From positions 1,365,744-1,429,743 of the forward strand of contig NC_091378.1 of the NCBI RefSeq assembly GCF_038502225.1: 64,000 bases of DNA. Reading direction: 5' to 3'. Positions 55,943 to 64,000 of the stretch are shown in pieces. The stretch is from Cherax quadricarinatus. Taxonomy: Eukaryota; Arthropoda; Malacostraca; Decapoda; Parastacidae. The number at the start of each line of letters is the position of its first letter. Position 1 is the stretch's first letter. The position numbers and the translations under genes are program-made. The notes under the pieces are model-generated. The model did no database searches. It was not told the origin of the DNA and was given only the letters and a program-made list of their open reading frames with translations.

Positions 55943-56103
55943 AAGCCTTAGTCCACTGGCCCATCAATGCTTCGAACATCAGGCGCCCAGTACCACTGCA
56001 CATGTCACTCCACATGCATGGCCGTGGAAGCTACAGGACTAATTTCATTCTCCTCCTCTCTGGAATACCAGTCTTCACGAGCAGTACACCTATTAATGTA
56101 TCC

Positions 56104-56154
<51 letters not shown>

Positions 56155-56408
56155 GTGTAGTGAAGGAACTTGATGTAACAACTGGGAAACAAGTATCGTG
56201 GCCCGTCGAAGATGCAACATCAAGGTCCATTATGGTCAGCATTGCAACTTGTGCAACAAGACACAGTGAAATCTTGCACCACCACCACCACCACCATTAT
56301 CACTACCATTACCACCATAAACAAGGTAACACTTACAGTACTAGCAACTGCTACTACCAACACTTACCTGAAAATGAAAACATACATTATAATTAATAAG
56401 TGAATGAG

Positions 56409-56456
<48 letters not shown>

Positions 56457-56555
56457 ACATTACGTTAATAACATCCACACACAGCCTCTACCTTCGTCAA
56501 CACAAGAGATAGATGATGGGTACTACTAGAGCGTACGTACACCACCCTCTATGAC
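55943..56555. other. no gene; (GA)n, (ACC)n and (GATA)n tracts
   Basis: (GA)n at 56106-56154, ACC triplets at 56279-56297, GATA then (GA)n at 56411-56452. Other sequence is unassigned. Confidence 0.6.
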
Positions 56556-56562
56556 CTGGAGT

Positions 56563-56770
56563 ATACCTGGAGGGTGTTCCAGGGGTCAACGCCCCCGCGG
56601 TCCAGTCCATAACCAGGCCTCGTGGTGGATCAGGGCCTGATTAACCAGGCTGTTACTGCTAGTAGCACGTAATCCGATGTACGAACCACAGCCCGGCTGG
56701 TCAGGTACTAAGTGCCTGTCTAGCTCCCTCTTGAAGACAGCCAGGGGTCTACTGGCAATCCCCCGTATGA
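56563..56770 (-). repeat. LINE family G 3' end
   Basis: Minus-strand translation gives IRGIASRPLAVFKRELDRHL, VPDQPGCGSYIGLRATSSNS, LVNQALIHHEAW and TGPRGR. The terminus is GGAGTATACCTGGAGGGTGT on the plus strand. Confidence 0.85.
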
Positions 56771-57005
56771 TACCTACACTGTGGGAACAAAAGCTGCCAA
56801 CGTTTCCCTGTCGTGTTCCACCACACTTAAGTGTAAGCAGGAAGGAGTATAAAGAGGTGAGATGTTCACTTTCACGAATGAACATCAGTCTGATTTACTT
56901 GCTTTGTTCAATGTTAAGTCTATTACATTTATCATCAGTGTAAATCTAAGACAGTTTGCCTGCCTTTACAACCACTAAAAATTGTAAATTGTAGATTTTC
57001 TGAAT
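56771..57005. other. no feature seen
   Basis: No convincing ORF or repeat. Confidence 0.35.
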
Positions 57006-57009
57006 AAAT

Positions 57010-57095
57010 TATATTAGGTAAAAGACAAACATGTAACTAATGTGACATTTTACTGTGGCAACGTTTCGCTCTCCAGGAGCTTCACCAAGCAGTTA
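57010..57095. repeat. dispersed repeat with CGTTTCGCTCTCCAGG words
   Basis: GTAACTAATGTGACATTTTA, CTGTGGCAACGTTTCGCTCT and CCAGGAGCTTCACCAAGC match 7545-7612. Confidence 0.75.
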
Positions 57096-57189
57096 CAAAC
57101 AATACATGGACACCGAGGGTGTATGTAGGTACCAATGGAGGTGGAAGAGTAAAAGCACTCTAGTAGGCCTACTGACCTATGTTATAGAT

Positions 57190-57330
57190 ACCAATAGTAC
57201 TTGTAGTAGTGGTCGTAGTAGTACTTGTAGTAGTGGTCGTAGCAGTACTTGTAGTAGTGGTCTTAGCAGTACTTGTAGTACTTGTAGCAACAGCAGCAGT
57301 TATAGCAGTAGTAACAGTAACTGCAGAAAA
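57190..57330. repeat. GTAGTACTTGTAGTAGTGGTC tandem repeat
   Basis: About five 15-24 bp units of AGTACTTGTAGTAGTGGTC, then AGCAGTTATAGCAGTAGTAA. Confidence 0.85.
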
Positions 57331-57660
57331 TAAATGAATGTATTTCCTTCACTAAAATAAACTGGCATTTACAGTGTGTATAACCTATGTACAATATTTA
57401 TAATTATGTACAATGAGGCGAATGTAAGCACAAACTACGGTGAGAACCGTAGCGACCAGCAGGGAAGGTAAGTCTGCCAAAGTTGCTTCACGTGTGTATC
57501 ACATCACCTCACAGCTTTAGCTGGTTGGTTGAACCAAGATACTGGTATAACGACGGGGCCCCTGATGGCTAGACCCTCAGCACCTGGTTCGCTGGTCAGG
57601 AGGCATCCATGTATATGGGTGTGACATACGCCGGAAATGTAACATACTCTTAGTATGCCA
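57331..57660. other. no gene recognised
   Basis: No convincing ORF. CTGGTTCGCTGGTCAGGAGG resembles LINE-tail words only weakly. Confidence 0.35.
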
Positions 57661-58788
57661 CACAGTAGTAGTAGTAGTAGCAGTAGTAGTAGTAGTAGTA
57701 GTAGTAGCAGCAGCAGTAGCAATAGCAGTAGTAGTAGTAGTAGTAGTAGTAGCAGCAGTAGCAGTAGTAGTATAGTAGTAGTATAGTAGTAGTAGTAGCA
57801 GCAGCAGTAGTAGTAGTAGTAGTAGCAGTAGTAGCAGTAGTAGTAGTAGTAGTAGCAGCAGTAGTAGTAGCAGTAGTAGTAGCAGCAGTAGTAGTAGCAG
57901 TAGTAGTAGTAGCAGCAGCAGCAGTAGCAATGCAGGTAGTAGTAGTAGTGGCAGCAGTGGCAGTGGTGGCATGTGGTGGTAGTGTAGTGGTGGCCGGTGG
58001 TGGTGGTGAGGTGGTGGCAGTGGTGGTGAGTGGCGGTGGTGGTGGTGTGGTGGTGGTGTCGGTGGTGGTGGTGGTGGTGGTGCAGGGTGGTGGTGGCAGT
58101 GGCAGTGGTGGTGGCAGTGGTGGTGGATGCGGTGGCAGTGGTAGTAGTGGTGGCATGCGGTGGTAGTGGTGGTAGTAGTGGTGGTAGCAGTGGTAGTGGC
58201 AGTAGCAGTGGTAGTAGTGGCGGTAGTAGTGGTAGTGGCAGTAGTAGTAGCAGTGGTAGCAGTATGGTATGTGGATGTGGTGGTGGCGGTGGTGGTGGTG
58301 GTGGCGGTGGTGGTAGTGGTGGCGGTGGTGTGGTGGTGGTGGTGGTGGCGGTGGTGTGGTGGCGGTGGTGGTGGCGGTGGTGGTGGATGGTATGCGGTGT
58401 GGTGGCGGTGGTCAGTGGTAGCGGTGGTGGTGGTGGTGGCGGTGTAGTGGCGGTAGTGGTGGCGGTGGTATGGTGGTGGCGGTGGTGGTGGTGGTGGTGC
58501 GGTGGTGGTGGTCAGCGGTGGTGGTAGTGTGGCAGTGGTGGTATGGCGGTGGTGGCGTTGGTGGTGGTGGTGAGGTGGCGGTGGTGGTGGCGGTGGCGGT
58601 GGTGGTGGTGGTGGTGGCGTGGTGGTGGCGGTGGTGGTGGTGGTGGCCGGTGGTGGTGGTGGCGGTGGTGGTGGTGGTGGTGGTGGCGGTGGTGGTGTAG
58701 TGGTGGCGGTGGTGGTGGTGGTGGTGGCGGTGGTGGTGCGGTGAGTGGTGGTGGTAGCGGTGGGTGGTGGTGGCGCAGCAGTAGTAGC

Positions 58789-58823
<35 letters not shown>

Positions 58824-58850
58824 CAGCAGTAGTAGTAGTAGTGACGTTCA
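57661..58850. repeat. 1.2-kb trinucleotide expansion, (GTA/GCA)n then (GGT)n then (GTA)n
   Basis: 57664-57930 is TAG/CAG triplets. 57960-58780 is mostly GGT/GGC triplets with dense GGTGG words. 58780-58845 returns to AGT triplets. Strand composition is strongly skewed (few C on the plus strand). All ORFs here are low-complexity artefacts. Confidence 0.95.
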
Positions 58851-59716
58851 TGATGTTCACTGAGGACAAATTTCAACTACTCCATTACGGAAAACTGTAG
58901 GAAATAATAGCTAGAACTAAGTATATTACAAACTGATCAAACAATAGAGAGGAAAAGTAGTGTGAAGGACCTGGGAGTGTTAATGTCAGAGGATCTCACC
59001 TCCAAGGATCACAGCAGTGTCACTATCACATCTGTTAGGAAAATGATAGGATGGATAGGGGAAACCTTCAAGACAAGGGCTGCACCAAACCAATGATGAT
59101 TCTTTTTAAATCACTTGTTCTCTCTAGGCTGGAATATTGCTGTACATTAACATCTCCATTCAAGGCAGGTGAAATTGCAGATTTTGAGAATGTATAGAGA
59201 ACTTTTCCTGCACATATAAGTTCCGTCAAACACCTTAACTACTGGGAACGCTTGGAAGCACTTGACTTGTACTCACTGGAGCGCAGGCGAGAGATACATC
59301 ATAATCTACACCTGAAAAATCCCAGAGAGACTGGTCCGAAGTCTGCACACAAAAATCACTCCCTACGAAAGCAAAAGACTTGGCAGATGGTGTAACATAC
59401 CCCCAATGAAAAGTAAGGGCGCCATTAGTACATTAAAAGAAAACACAATAAGTGTCCGGGCACCAAGACTGTTCAACAGCCTCCCGCCAACCATAAAGGG
59501 AATTATCAATAAGCCCCTGACTGCCTTCAAGAGGGAGCTGGACAGATATTTAAAATCAGTACCCGATCAGCTGGACTACATGCCGTACGTTGGACTACAT
59601 GCGCCAGCAGTAACAGCCTGATTGATCAGGTCCTGATCCACCAGGAAGCCTAGTCAAGGACTGGGCCGCGGGGGCGTTGACCCCCGGAACACCCTCCAGG
59701 CAGACTCCAGGTACAT
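58851..59716 (+). pseudogene. LINE family G 3' part, degraded
   Basis: It begins TGAGGACAAATTTCAACTAC, corresponding to 27298, and runs to the terminus CTCCAGGCAGACTCCAGGTA. Recognisable pieces are MSEDLT.KDHSSVTI, LEYCCTLTSPFKAGEIA, LNYWERLEALDLYSLERRR and KSKGAISTLKENTISVRAPR. Frameshifts occur near 58940, 59090 and 59290, and a TAG near 59195. It abuts the (GTA)n expansion and the intact LINE at 59726. Confidence 0.85.
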
Positions 59717-59819
59717 GGTTGACCAAATCCTCGTTACCTGACTGTACTCAGTGGTCAGTCGTCACGTGAGGTCACAGACCCTGAGCTGCCTTGGGGATTA
59801 GTGTGGGCGGTTACAAAGC

Positions 59820-60746
59820 ATGGCTTGCTTCTGCAGTGTTTTAAAAATTGAGGTTGGAGAGTTGAAGGAGGAGGTCTTGCTTCTCCAGGAGGAGATTAGG
59901 AGGCTGAAGGTCCACCTCAATGGGTCTGGGAGAGAGTGTGAGGTGGCTGGAGTTGTGGGGAATGAGGCTTCTAGCAGCGAGGTGCAGTCTGTCTCTCGCT
60001 GTGAGGAGGCTGTAGTTGGGGAGGCAGCAACGGCTACCAGCAGTGAGGTGCAGCCCAGCACCTGCTACAAGTGGCGAGTAGTTCACAGTAATGGAAAGCG
60101 CATCAGAGTGAGGAAAGTTAAGAGTGAAGATCTGAAGGTAGGAAATCGCTTCTCTGTTCTTCAGGATGAATGTACTTCAGTGGCCAGTGAAGGTAAGGGT
60201 ACTACTGCCCCTGCTAATGGAGGTAAGCACATTCTTGTGGTTGGTGACTCTCAGGTAAGATACATTGACCGTGCTTTTTGTAATAGGAATAAGAAGATGA
60301 GAGATAGAGTGTGCTTCCCTGGAGCTGGTGTTGGGGACATTGTCAACAGGCTGGATAATATCATGTCAGGTAATGGGAGTAAGCCCATTATCTGTCTCAG
60401 TGCTGGTGGAAATGATATTGGGAAGGGTAGGAAAGAAGAGCTGCTAGATAAGTACAGGTCAGCTATAGATTTCATTAAGTCTAAGGGAGGGATCCCAATC
60501 ATATGTAGCATCTTGCCTAGAAGGGGAGTAGGAAATGAATGGTCGTCTAGGGCAATTGGTGTAAATTGCTGGCTAGACAGATACTGCAAGGAACTTGCAA
60601 TCCCATTCATTGACAACTGGAACAACTTTTATGGCAAACATGATATGTATGCAAGGGATGGGGTACATCTCTCTGGGGCTGGGGTGGTAGCACTTGCAGA
60701 CTCGATTGAGAAGGCCATTGGTGAAATGCCTATGATTTTAAACTGA
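59820..60746 (+). CDS. LINE ORF1: coiled coil plus SGNH/GDSL esterase-like protein (308 aa)
   Basis: ORF1 of a CR1-type retrotransposon. Residues about 10-38 form a Leu/Glu-rich heptad stretch (VGELKEEVLLLQEEIRRLK), probably a coiled coil for self-association. A Ser/Thr-rich linker and a basic patch (GKRIRVRKVKSEDLK, about 92-106) could bind RNA. An SGNH hydrolase-like domain follows: VVGDSQVRYID with the candidate nucleophile Ser144, GAGVGDI (block II), SAGGNDIG with Asn198, and DGVHLSGAG with the Asp280/His283 pair. All four blocks are present, so hydrolase activity is plausible; its substrate is unknown. ATG 59820 is the first Met of the frame. The stop TGA overlaps the ORF2 ATG in TGATG, suggesting coupled translation. 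Related N-terminal 250 residues lie at 5203-5969. Confidence 0.88.
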   Translation: MACFCSVLKIEVGELKEEVLLLQEEIRRLKVHLNGSGRECEVAGVVGNEASSSEVQSVSRCEEAVVGEAATATSSEVQPSTCYKWRVVHSNGKRIRVRKVKSEDLKVGNRFSVLQDECTSVASEGKGTTAPANGGKHILVVGDSQVRYIDRAFCNRNKKMRDRVCFPGAGVGDIVNRLDNIMSGNGSKPIICLSAGGNDIGKGRKEELLDKYRSAIDFIKSKGGIPIICSILPRRGVGNEWSSRAIGVNCWLDRYCKELAIPFIDNWNNFYGKHDMYARDGVHLSGAGVVALADSIEKAIGEMPMILN

Positions 60747-63691
60747 TGGAAGATAGAGGTATGGGTGTGTGTGGGAAACAAGCAGGTTGCAACACTTGGG
60801 TTGGAAACAGTAAATGTATAAAAGGCATTCAGCATGAAGTTATAAATAAAGACAATAGATCAGGTCAGCAAACAAAGGGGGACAGCAGAGGGCAGCAAGG
60901 GACTAGCTCCCTTAAGGTTTACTATACTAATAGCAGGAGTGTAAGAAATAAGATAGATGAGCTAAGATTAATTGCAAGTGCAGGAGACATAGATATTATT
61001 GCTATAACAGAGACCTGGCTCAATCTGAAAGATAGAGAGATGCCCTCTGAATGTCACATACAAGGCTATAAATTATTCCACACTGACAGGGTCAACAGGA
61101 AAGGTGGTGGAGTAGCGATGTATGTCAGAGACAATTTAAATTGTTGTGTTAGACAAGATATTAAATTAGAAGCGTCAGCCACTGAATCTGTTTGGTTACA
61201 GCTTCTCGAGGGCCGAGAAAAACTAATTTTGGGTGTGATTTACAGGGCCCCAAATCTTGATAGGGAGTGCAGTAAACTTCTATGGGACGAAATTCGTAAG
61301 GCATCTACATACGAAAATGTTGTGCTAATGGGAGATTTCAACTATAGACAGATTGACTGGAGCAATTTGACAGGAAATTTAGAGTCAGTTGACTTTCTTG
61401 ATACGATCCAGGATTGTTTTTTAAAACAGTTTGTGACAGAGCCAACTAGGGGAAATAACCTCCTTGACTTGGTTCTTGCCAGTAGGGAAACACTAATTAA
61501 TAATCTTGAGGTTAATGATGAGCTTGGGGAAAGTGATCACAAATCACTCAGTTTTAATATATCATGGAATTCCCCTAATAATGGCAATCAAGTCTCCGTC
61601 CCTGACTTTCGCTTGGCTGATTTCATAGGACTGAAAAATTACTTAGGTGGGCTGAACTGGAATGACCTGACTAAGGGTCAGGTAGGTGGTGATGGTTGCC
61701 GATATGATGCTTTCCAGGGCATAGTTCTAGCTGCTCAGTCAAATTATGTTCCAAATAGGGAAATCAGATCAAACAAAAATGATCCTAAATGGATGAACAA
61801 TAGATTAAAATATCTGATTGGTCAAAAGAGAGGCATATATAGGCAAATCAAAAGAGGAGAGGGGCAATTGAGAAATCGATATATTCAGTTAAAGAGAGAA
61901 ATAAAAAAGGGAATTAGAAAAGCAAAAAGAGATTATGAGGTTAAAGTTGCAAGAGAATCGAAGACTAACCCAAAAGGATTCTTTCAGGTATACAGAAGTA
62001 AGATCAGGGACAAGATAGGCCCACTCAAAAGTTCCTCGGGTCAGCTCACTGACAGTGATAAGGAAATGTGTAGAATTTTTAACACATACTTCCTCTCAGT
62101 TTTTACACAGGAGGATACCAGCGATGTTCCAGTAATGATAAATTATGTAGAACAGGACGATAATAAACTGTGTACTATTAGGGTCACAAGTGACATGGTC
62201 CTTAGGCAAATAGATAAATTAAAACCTAACAAATCCCCAGGCCCTGATGAACTGTATGCAAGGGTTCTAAAGGAATGTAAAGAGGAGCTTAGCACACCTT
62301 TGGCTAATCTTTTCAACATATCACTACAAACTGGCATGGTGCCAGATAAGTGGAAAATGGCAAATGTGATACCTATTTTCAAAACAGGTGACAGGTCCTT
62401 AGCTTCGAACTATAGACCAATAAGCCTAACCTCCATAGTGGGAAAATTTATGGAATCAATAATTGCCGAGGCAGTTCGTAGCCACCTTGAAAAGCATAAA
62501 TTAATCAACGAATCTCAGCATGGTTTTACAAAGGGGCGTTCCTGCCTTACGAATTTATTAACTTTTTTCACTAAGGTATTTGAGGAGGTAGATCATGGTA
62601 ATGAATATGATATTGTGTATATGGACTTCAGTAAGGCTTTTGACAGGGTCCCACATCAGAGACTATTGAGGAAAATTAAAGCACATGGAATAGGAGGAGA
62701 ATTTTTTTCCTGGATAGAGGCATGGTTGACAAATAGGCAGCAGAGAGTTTGCATAAATGGGGAGAAATCAGAGTGGGGAAGTGTCACGAGCGGTGTTCCA
62801 CAGGGGTCAGTGTTGGGCCCCCTGCTGTTCACAATCTACATAAACGACATAGATGAGGGCATAAAGAGCGACATCGGCAAGTTTGCCGATGACACCAAAA
62901 TAGGCCGTCGAATTCATTCTGACGAGGACATTCGAGCACTCCAGGAAGATTTGAATAGACTGATGCAGTGGTCGGAGAAGTGGCAGATGCAGTTTAACAT
63001 AGACAAATGCAAAGTTCTAAATGTTGGACAGGACAATAACCATGCCACATATAAACTAAATAATGTAGATCTTAATATTACGGATTGCGAAAAAGATTTA
63101 GGAGTTCTGGTTAGCAGTAATCTGAAACCAAGACAACAGTGCATAAGTGTTCGCAATAAAGCTAATAGAATCCTTGGCTTCATATCAAGAAGCATAAATA
63201 ATAGGAGTCCTCAGGTTGTTCTTCAACTCTATACATCCTTGGTTAGGCCTCATTTAGATTATGCTGCACAGTTTTGGTCACCTTATTACAGAATGGATAT
63301 AAATTCTCTGGAAAATGTACAAAGGAGGATGACAAAGTTGATCCCATGTATCAGAAACCTTCCCTATGAGGATAGACTAAGGGCCCTGAATCTGCACTCT
63401 CTAGAAAGACGTAGAATTAGGGGGGATATGATTGAGGTGTATAAATGGAAGACAGGAATAAATAAAGGGGATGTAAATAGTGTGCTGAAAATATCTAGCC
63501 TAGACAGGACTCGCAGCAATGGTTTTAAGTTGGAAAAATTCAGATTCAGGAAGGATATAGGAAAGTACTGGTTTGGTAATAGAGTTGTGGATGAGTGGAA
63601 CAAACTCCCAAGTACCGTTATAGAGGCCAGAACGTTGTGTAGCTTTAAAAATAGGTTGGATAAATACATGAGTGGATGTGGGTGGGTGTGA
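60746..63691 (+). CDS. LINE ORF2: AP-endonuclease and reverse transcriptase (981 aa)
   Basis: The polyprotein nicks target DNA and primes reverse transcription of its own RNA. The APE-like endonuclease spans about residues 58-270: YYTNSRS with Asn62, TETWL with Glu89, VIYRAPN, GDFN with Asp197/Asn199 and SDHKSL with Asp264/His265. The reverse transcriptase spans about 485-770: LKPNKSPGPDELY, FKTGDRSLASNYRPISLTSI, SQHGFTKGRSCL, YMDFSKAFDRVPH with Asp627, SGVPQGSVLGPLLF and FADDTKIG with Asp715/Asp716. The C-terminal region holds RPHLDYAAQFWSPYYR, LHSLERRRIRGDM and FGNRVVDEWNKLPS. No zinc knuckle is seen. There is no stop or frameshift. The start shares one base with the ORF1 stop (TGATG). EN-before-RT order, the esterase-type ORF1 and the octamer tail place it in the CR1 group. 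Confidence 0.93.
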   Translation: MEDRGMGVCGKQAGCNTWVGNSKCIKGIQHEVINKDNRSGQQTKGDSRGQQGTSSLKVYYTNSRSVRNKIDELRLIASAGDIDIIAITETWLNLKDREMPSECHIQGYKLFHTDRVNRKGGGVAMYVRDNLNCCVRQDIKLEASATESVWLQLLEGREKLILGVIYRAPNLDRECSKLLWDEIRKASTYENVVLMGDFNYRQIDWSNLTGNLESVDFLDTIQDCFLKQFVTEPTRGNNLLDLVLASRETLINNLEVNDELGESDHKSLSFNISWNSPNNGNQVSVPDFRLADFIGLKNYLGGLNWNDLTKGQVGGDGCRYDAFQGIVLAAQSNYVPNREIRSNKNDPKWMNNRLKYLIGQKRGIYRQIKRGEGQLRNRYIQLKREIKKGIRKAKRDYEVKVARESKTNPKGFFQVYRSKIRDKIGPLKSSSGQLTDSDKEMCRIFNTYFLSVFTQEDTSDVPVMINYVEQDDNKLCTIRVTSDMVLRQIDKLKPNKSPGPDELYARVLKECKEELSTPLANLFNISLQTGMVPDKWKMANVIPIFKTGDRSLASNYRPISLTSIVGKFMESIIAEAVRSHLEKHKLINESQHGFTKGRSCLTNLLTFFTKVFEEVDHGNEYDIVYMDFSKAFDRVPHQRLLRKIKAHGIGGEFFSWIEAWLTNRQQRVCINGEKSEWGSVTSGVPQGSVLGPLLFTIYINDIDEGIKSDIGKFADDTKIGRRIHSDEDIRALQEDLNRLMQWSEKWQMQFNIDKCKVLNVGQDNNHATYKLNNVDLNITDCEKDLGVLVSSNLKPRQQCISVRNKANRILGFISRSINNRSPQVVLQLYTSLVRPHLDYAAQFWSPYYRMDINSLENVQRRMTKLIPCIRNLPYEDRLRALNLHSLERRRIRGDMIEVYKWKTGINKGDVNSVLKISSLDRTRSNGFKLEKFRFRKDIGKYWFGNRVVDEWNKLPSTVIEARTLCSFKNRLDKYMSGCGWV

Positions 63692-63878
63692 GTTAGACCT
63701 GATAGCTTGTGCTACCAGGTCGGTTGCCGTGTTCCTCCCTTAAGTCAATGTGACCTGACCTGACTAGGTTGGGTGCATTGGCTTAAGCCGGTAGGAGACT
63801 TGGACCTGCCTCGCATGGGCCAGTAGGCCTTCTGCAGTGTTCCTTCGTTCTTATGTTCTTATGTTCTTATGTTCTTAA
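63692..63878 (+). other. 3' UTR and octamer tail of the LINE
   Basis: It contains GCTACCAGGTCGGTTGCCGT, AGGTTGGGTGCATTGGCTTA and GCCAGTAGGCCTTCTGCAGT, and ends TTCGTTCTTATG repeated about four times as TTCTTATG octamers. No AATAAA signal is evident. The last 80 bases recur, reversed, at 7388-7470. Confidence 0.8.
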
Positions 63879-63886
63879 GTTGACCA

Positions 63887-64000
63887 GTTCACGCGGACTG
63901 GTTTTAAGACAATGTGATCCACTCTGTATGATGGAATATGACAGTGAAATATAGCTAGCTTGTGTTCTCACTGTTGTAACTGTTACACAGAACAGTGTAG
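63887..64000. repeat. start of a repeat related to 52753-52970
   Basis: GATGGAATATGACAGTGAAA, TAGCTAGCTTGTGTTCTCAC and TGTTACACAGAACAGTGTAG parallel the segment at 52757-52840. It runs off the window edge. Confidence 0.65.

Larger units (their letters stand above)
59726..63878 (+). mobile_element. apparently full-length CR1-like LINE (family B)
   Basis: The element comprises about 95 bases of 5' UTR, ORF1 (59820-60746), ORF2 (60746-63691) and about 190 bases of 3' UTR, ending in a (TTCTTATG)n tail at 63846-63876. GTTGACCA lies at 59718-59725 and again at 63879-63886, a candidate 8-bp target-site duplication that defines the ends. Both ORFs are fully open with all expected catalytic motifs. 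This is the only element in the window that could be autonomous. It inserted just downstream of the LINE family G relic. Derived 3' fragments lie at 7388 and 24480, and a damaged long copy at 3201-5969. Confidence 0.85.

Noticed and set aside
57577..58876. Long Thr/Pro/His- or Gly/Val-rich ORFs
   Set aside because: They are triplet-repeat translations of a GGT/GTA expansion.

Overview
This is a stretch of animal nuclear DNA with almost no host coding sequence. The repeat families point to a decapod crustacean, probably a crayfish or lobster relative. They include non-LTR retrotransposon tails ending in CTCCAGGTA words, tRNA-derived SINEs with (ATT)n tails, foldback elements carrying GAAACGTTTCGCC words, a Tc1-like relic and many minisatellites. 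That assignment is an inference from repeat style; no species marker is present. No bacterial operon, CRISPR array, rRNA gene or intact tRNA gene was seen.

Layout. 1-3200 holds three back-to-back minisatellites (36, 37 and 40 bp units). 3201-5970 is a minus-strand CR1-like LINE whose ORF2 half looks interleaved with words of the adjacent 40-bp array. 6370-7320 is a second LINE family. 7.9-10 kb contains minisatellites, one split by a recent LINE insertion. 11.5-12.4 kb is a long foldback element. 13.5-23.0 kb is dominated by four large arrays (30, 30, 37 and 31 bp). 25.4-28.2 kb carries LINE copies including a long reverse-transcriptase ORF. 30.0-32.9 kb holds the only plausible host coding exon (minus strand, 30949-31917, ending at a consensus splice donor) flanked by SINEs. 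33-37 kb is LINE relics and a tRNA-like foldback. 38.3-39.8 kb is a 39-bp array. 41.1-42.1 kb is a dead Tc1-like transposon. 43.0-45.8 kb has three arrays, one amplified from a LINE 3' end. 46-49 kb is LINE and SINE debris. 49.6-51.6 kb is a 59-bp array, and 51.7-52.1 kb a near-perfect palindrome. 54.2-54.7 kb is a 21-bp array, 55.4-55.9 kb a MITE with a nested insertion, and 57.7-58.8 kb a trinucleotide expansion. 59.7-63.9 kb is an apparently complete CR1-like LINE.

The best functional unit is the LINE at 59726-63878. ORF1 encodes a coiled coil plus an SGNH/GDSL esterase-like domain. ORF2 encodes an AP-endonuclease and a reverse transcriptase. The two ORFs overlap by one base in TGATG, and an 8-bp direct repeat flanks the element. 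Most long open frames elsewhere are artefacts of stop-free tandem repeats and are not annotated as genes.
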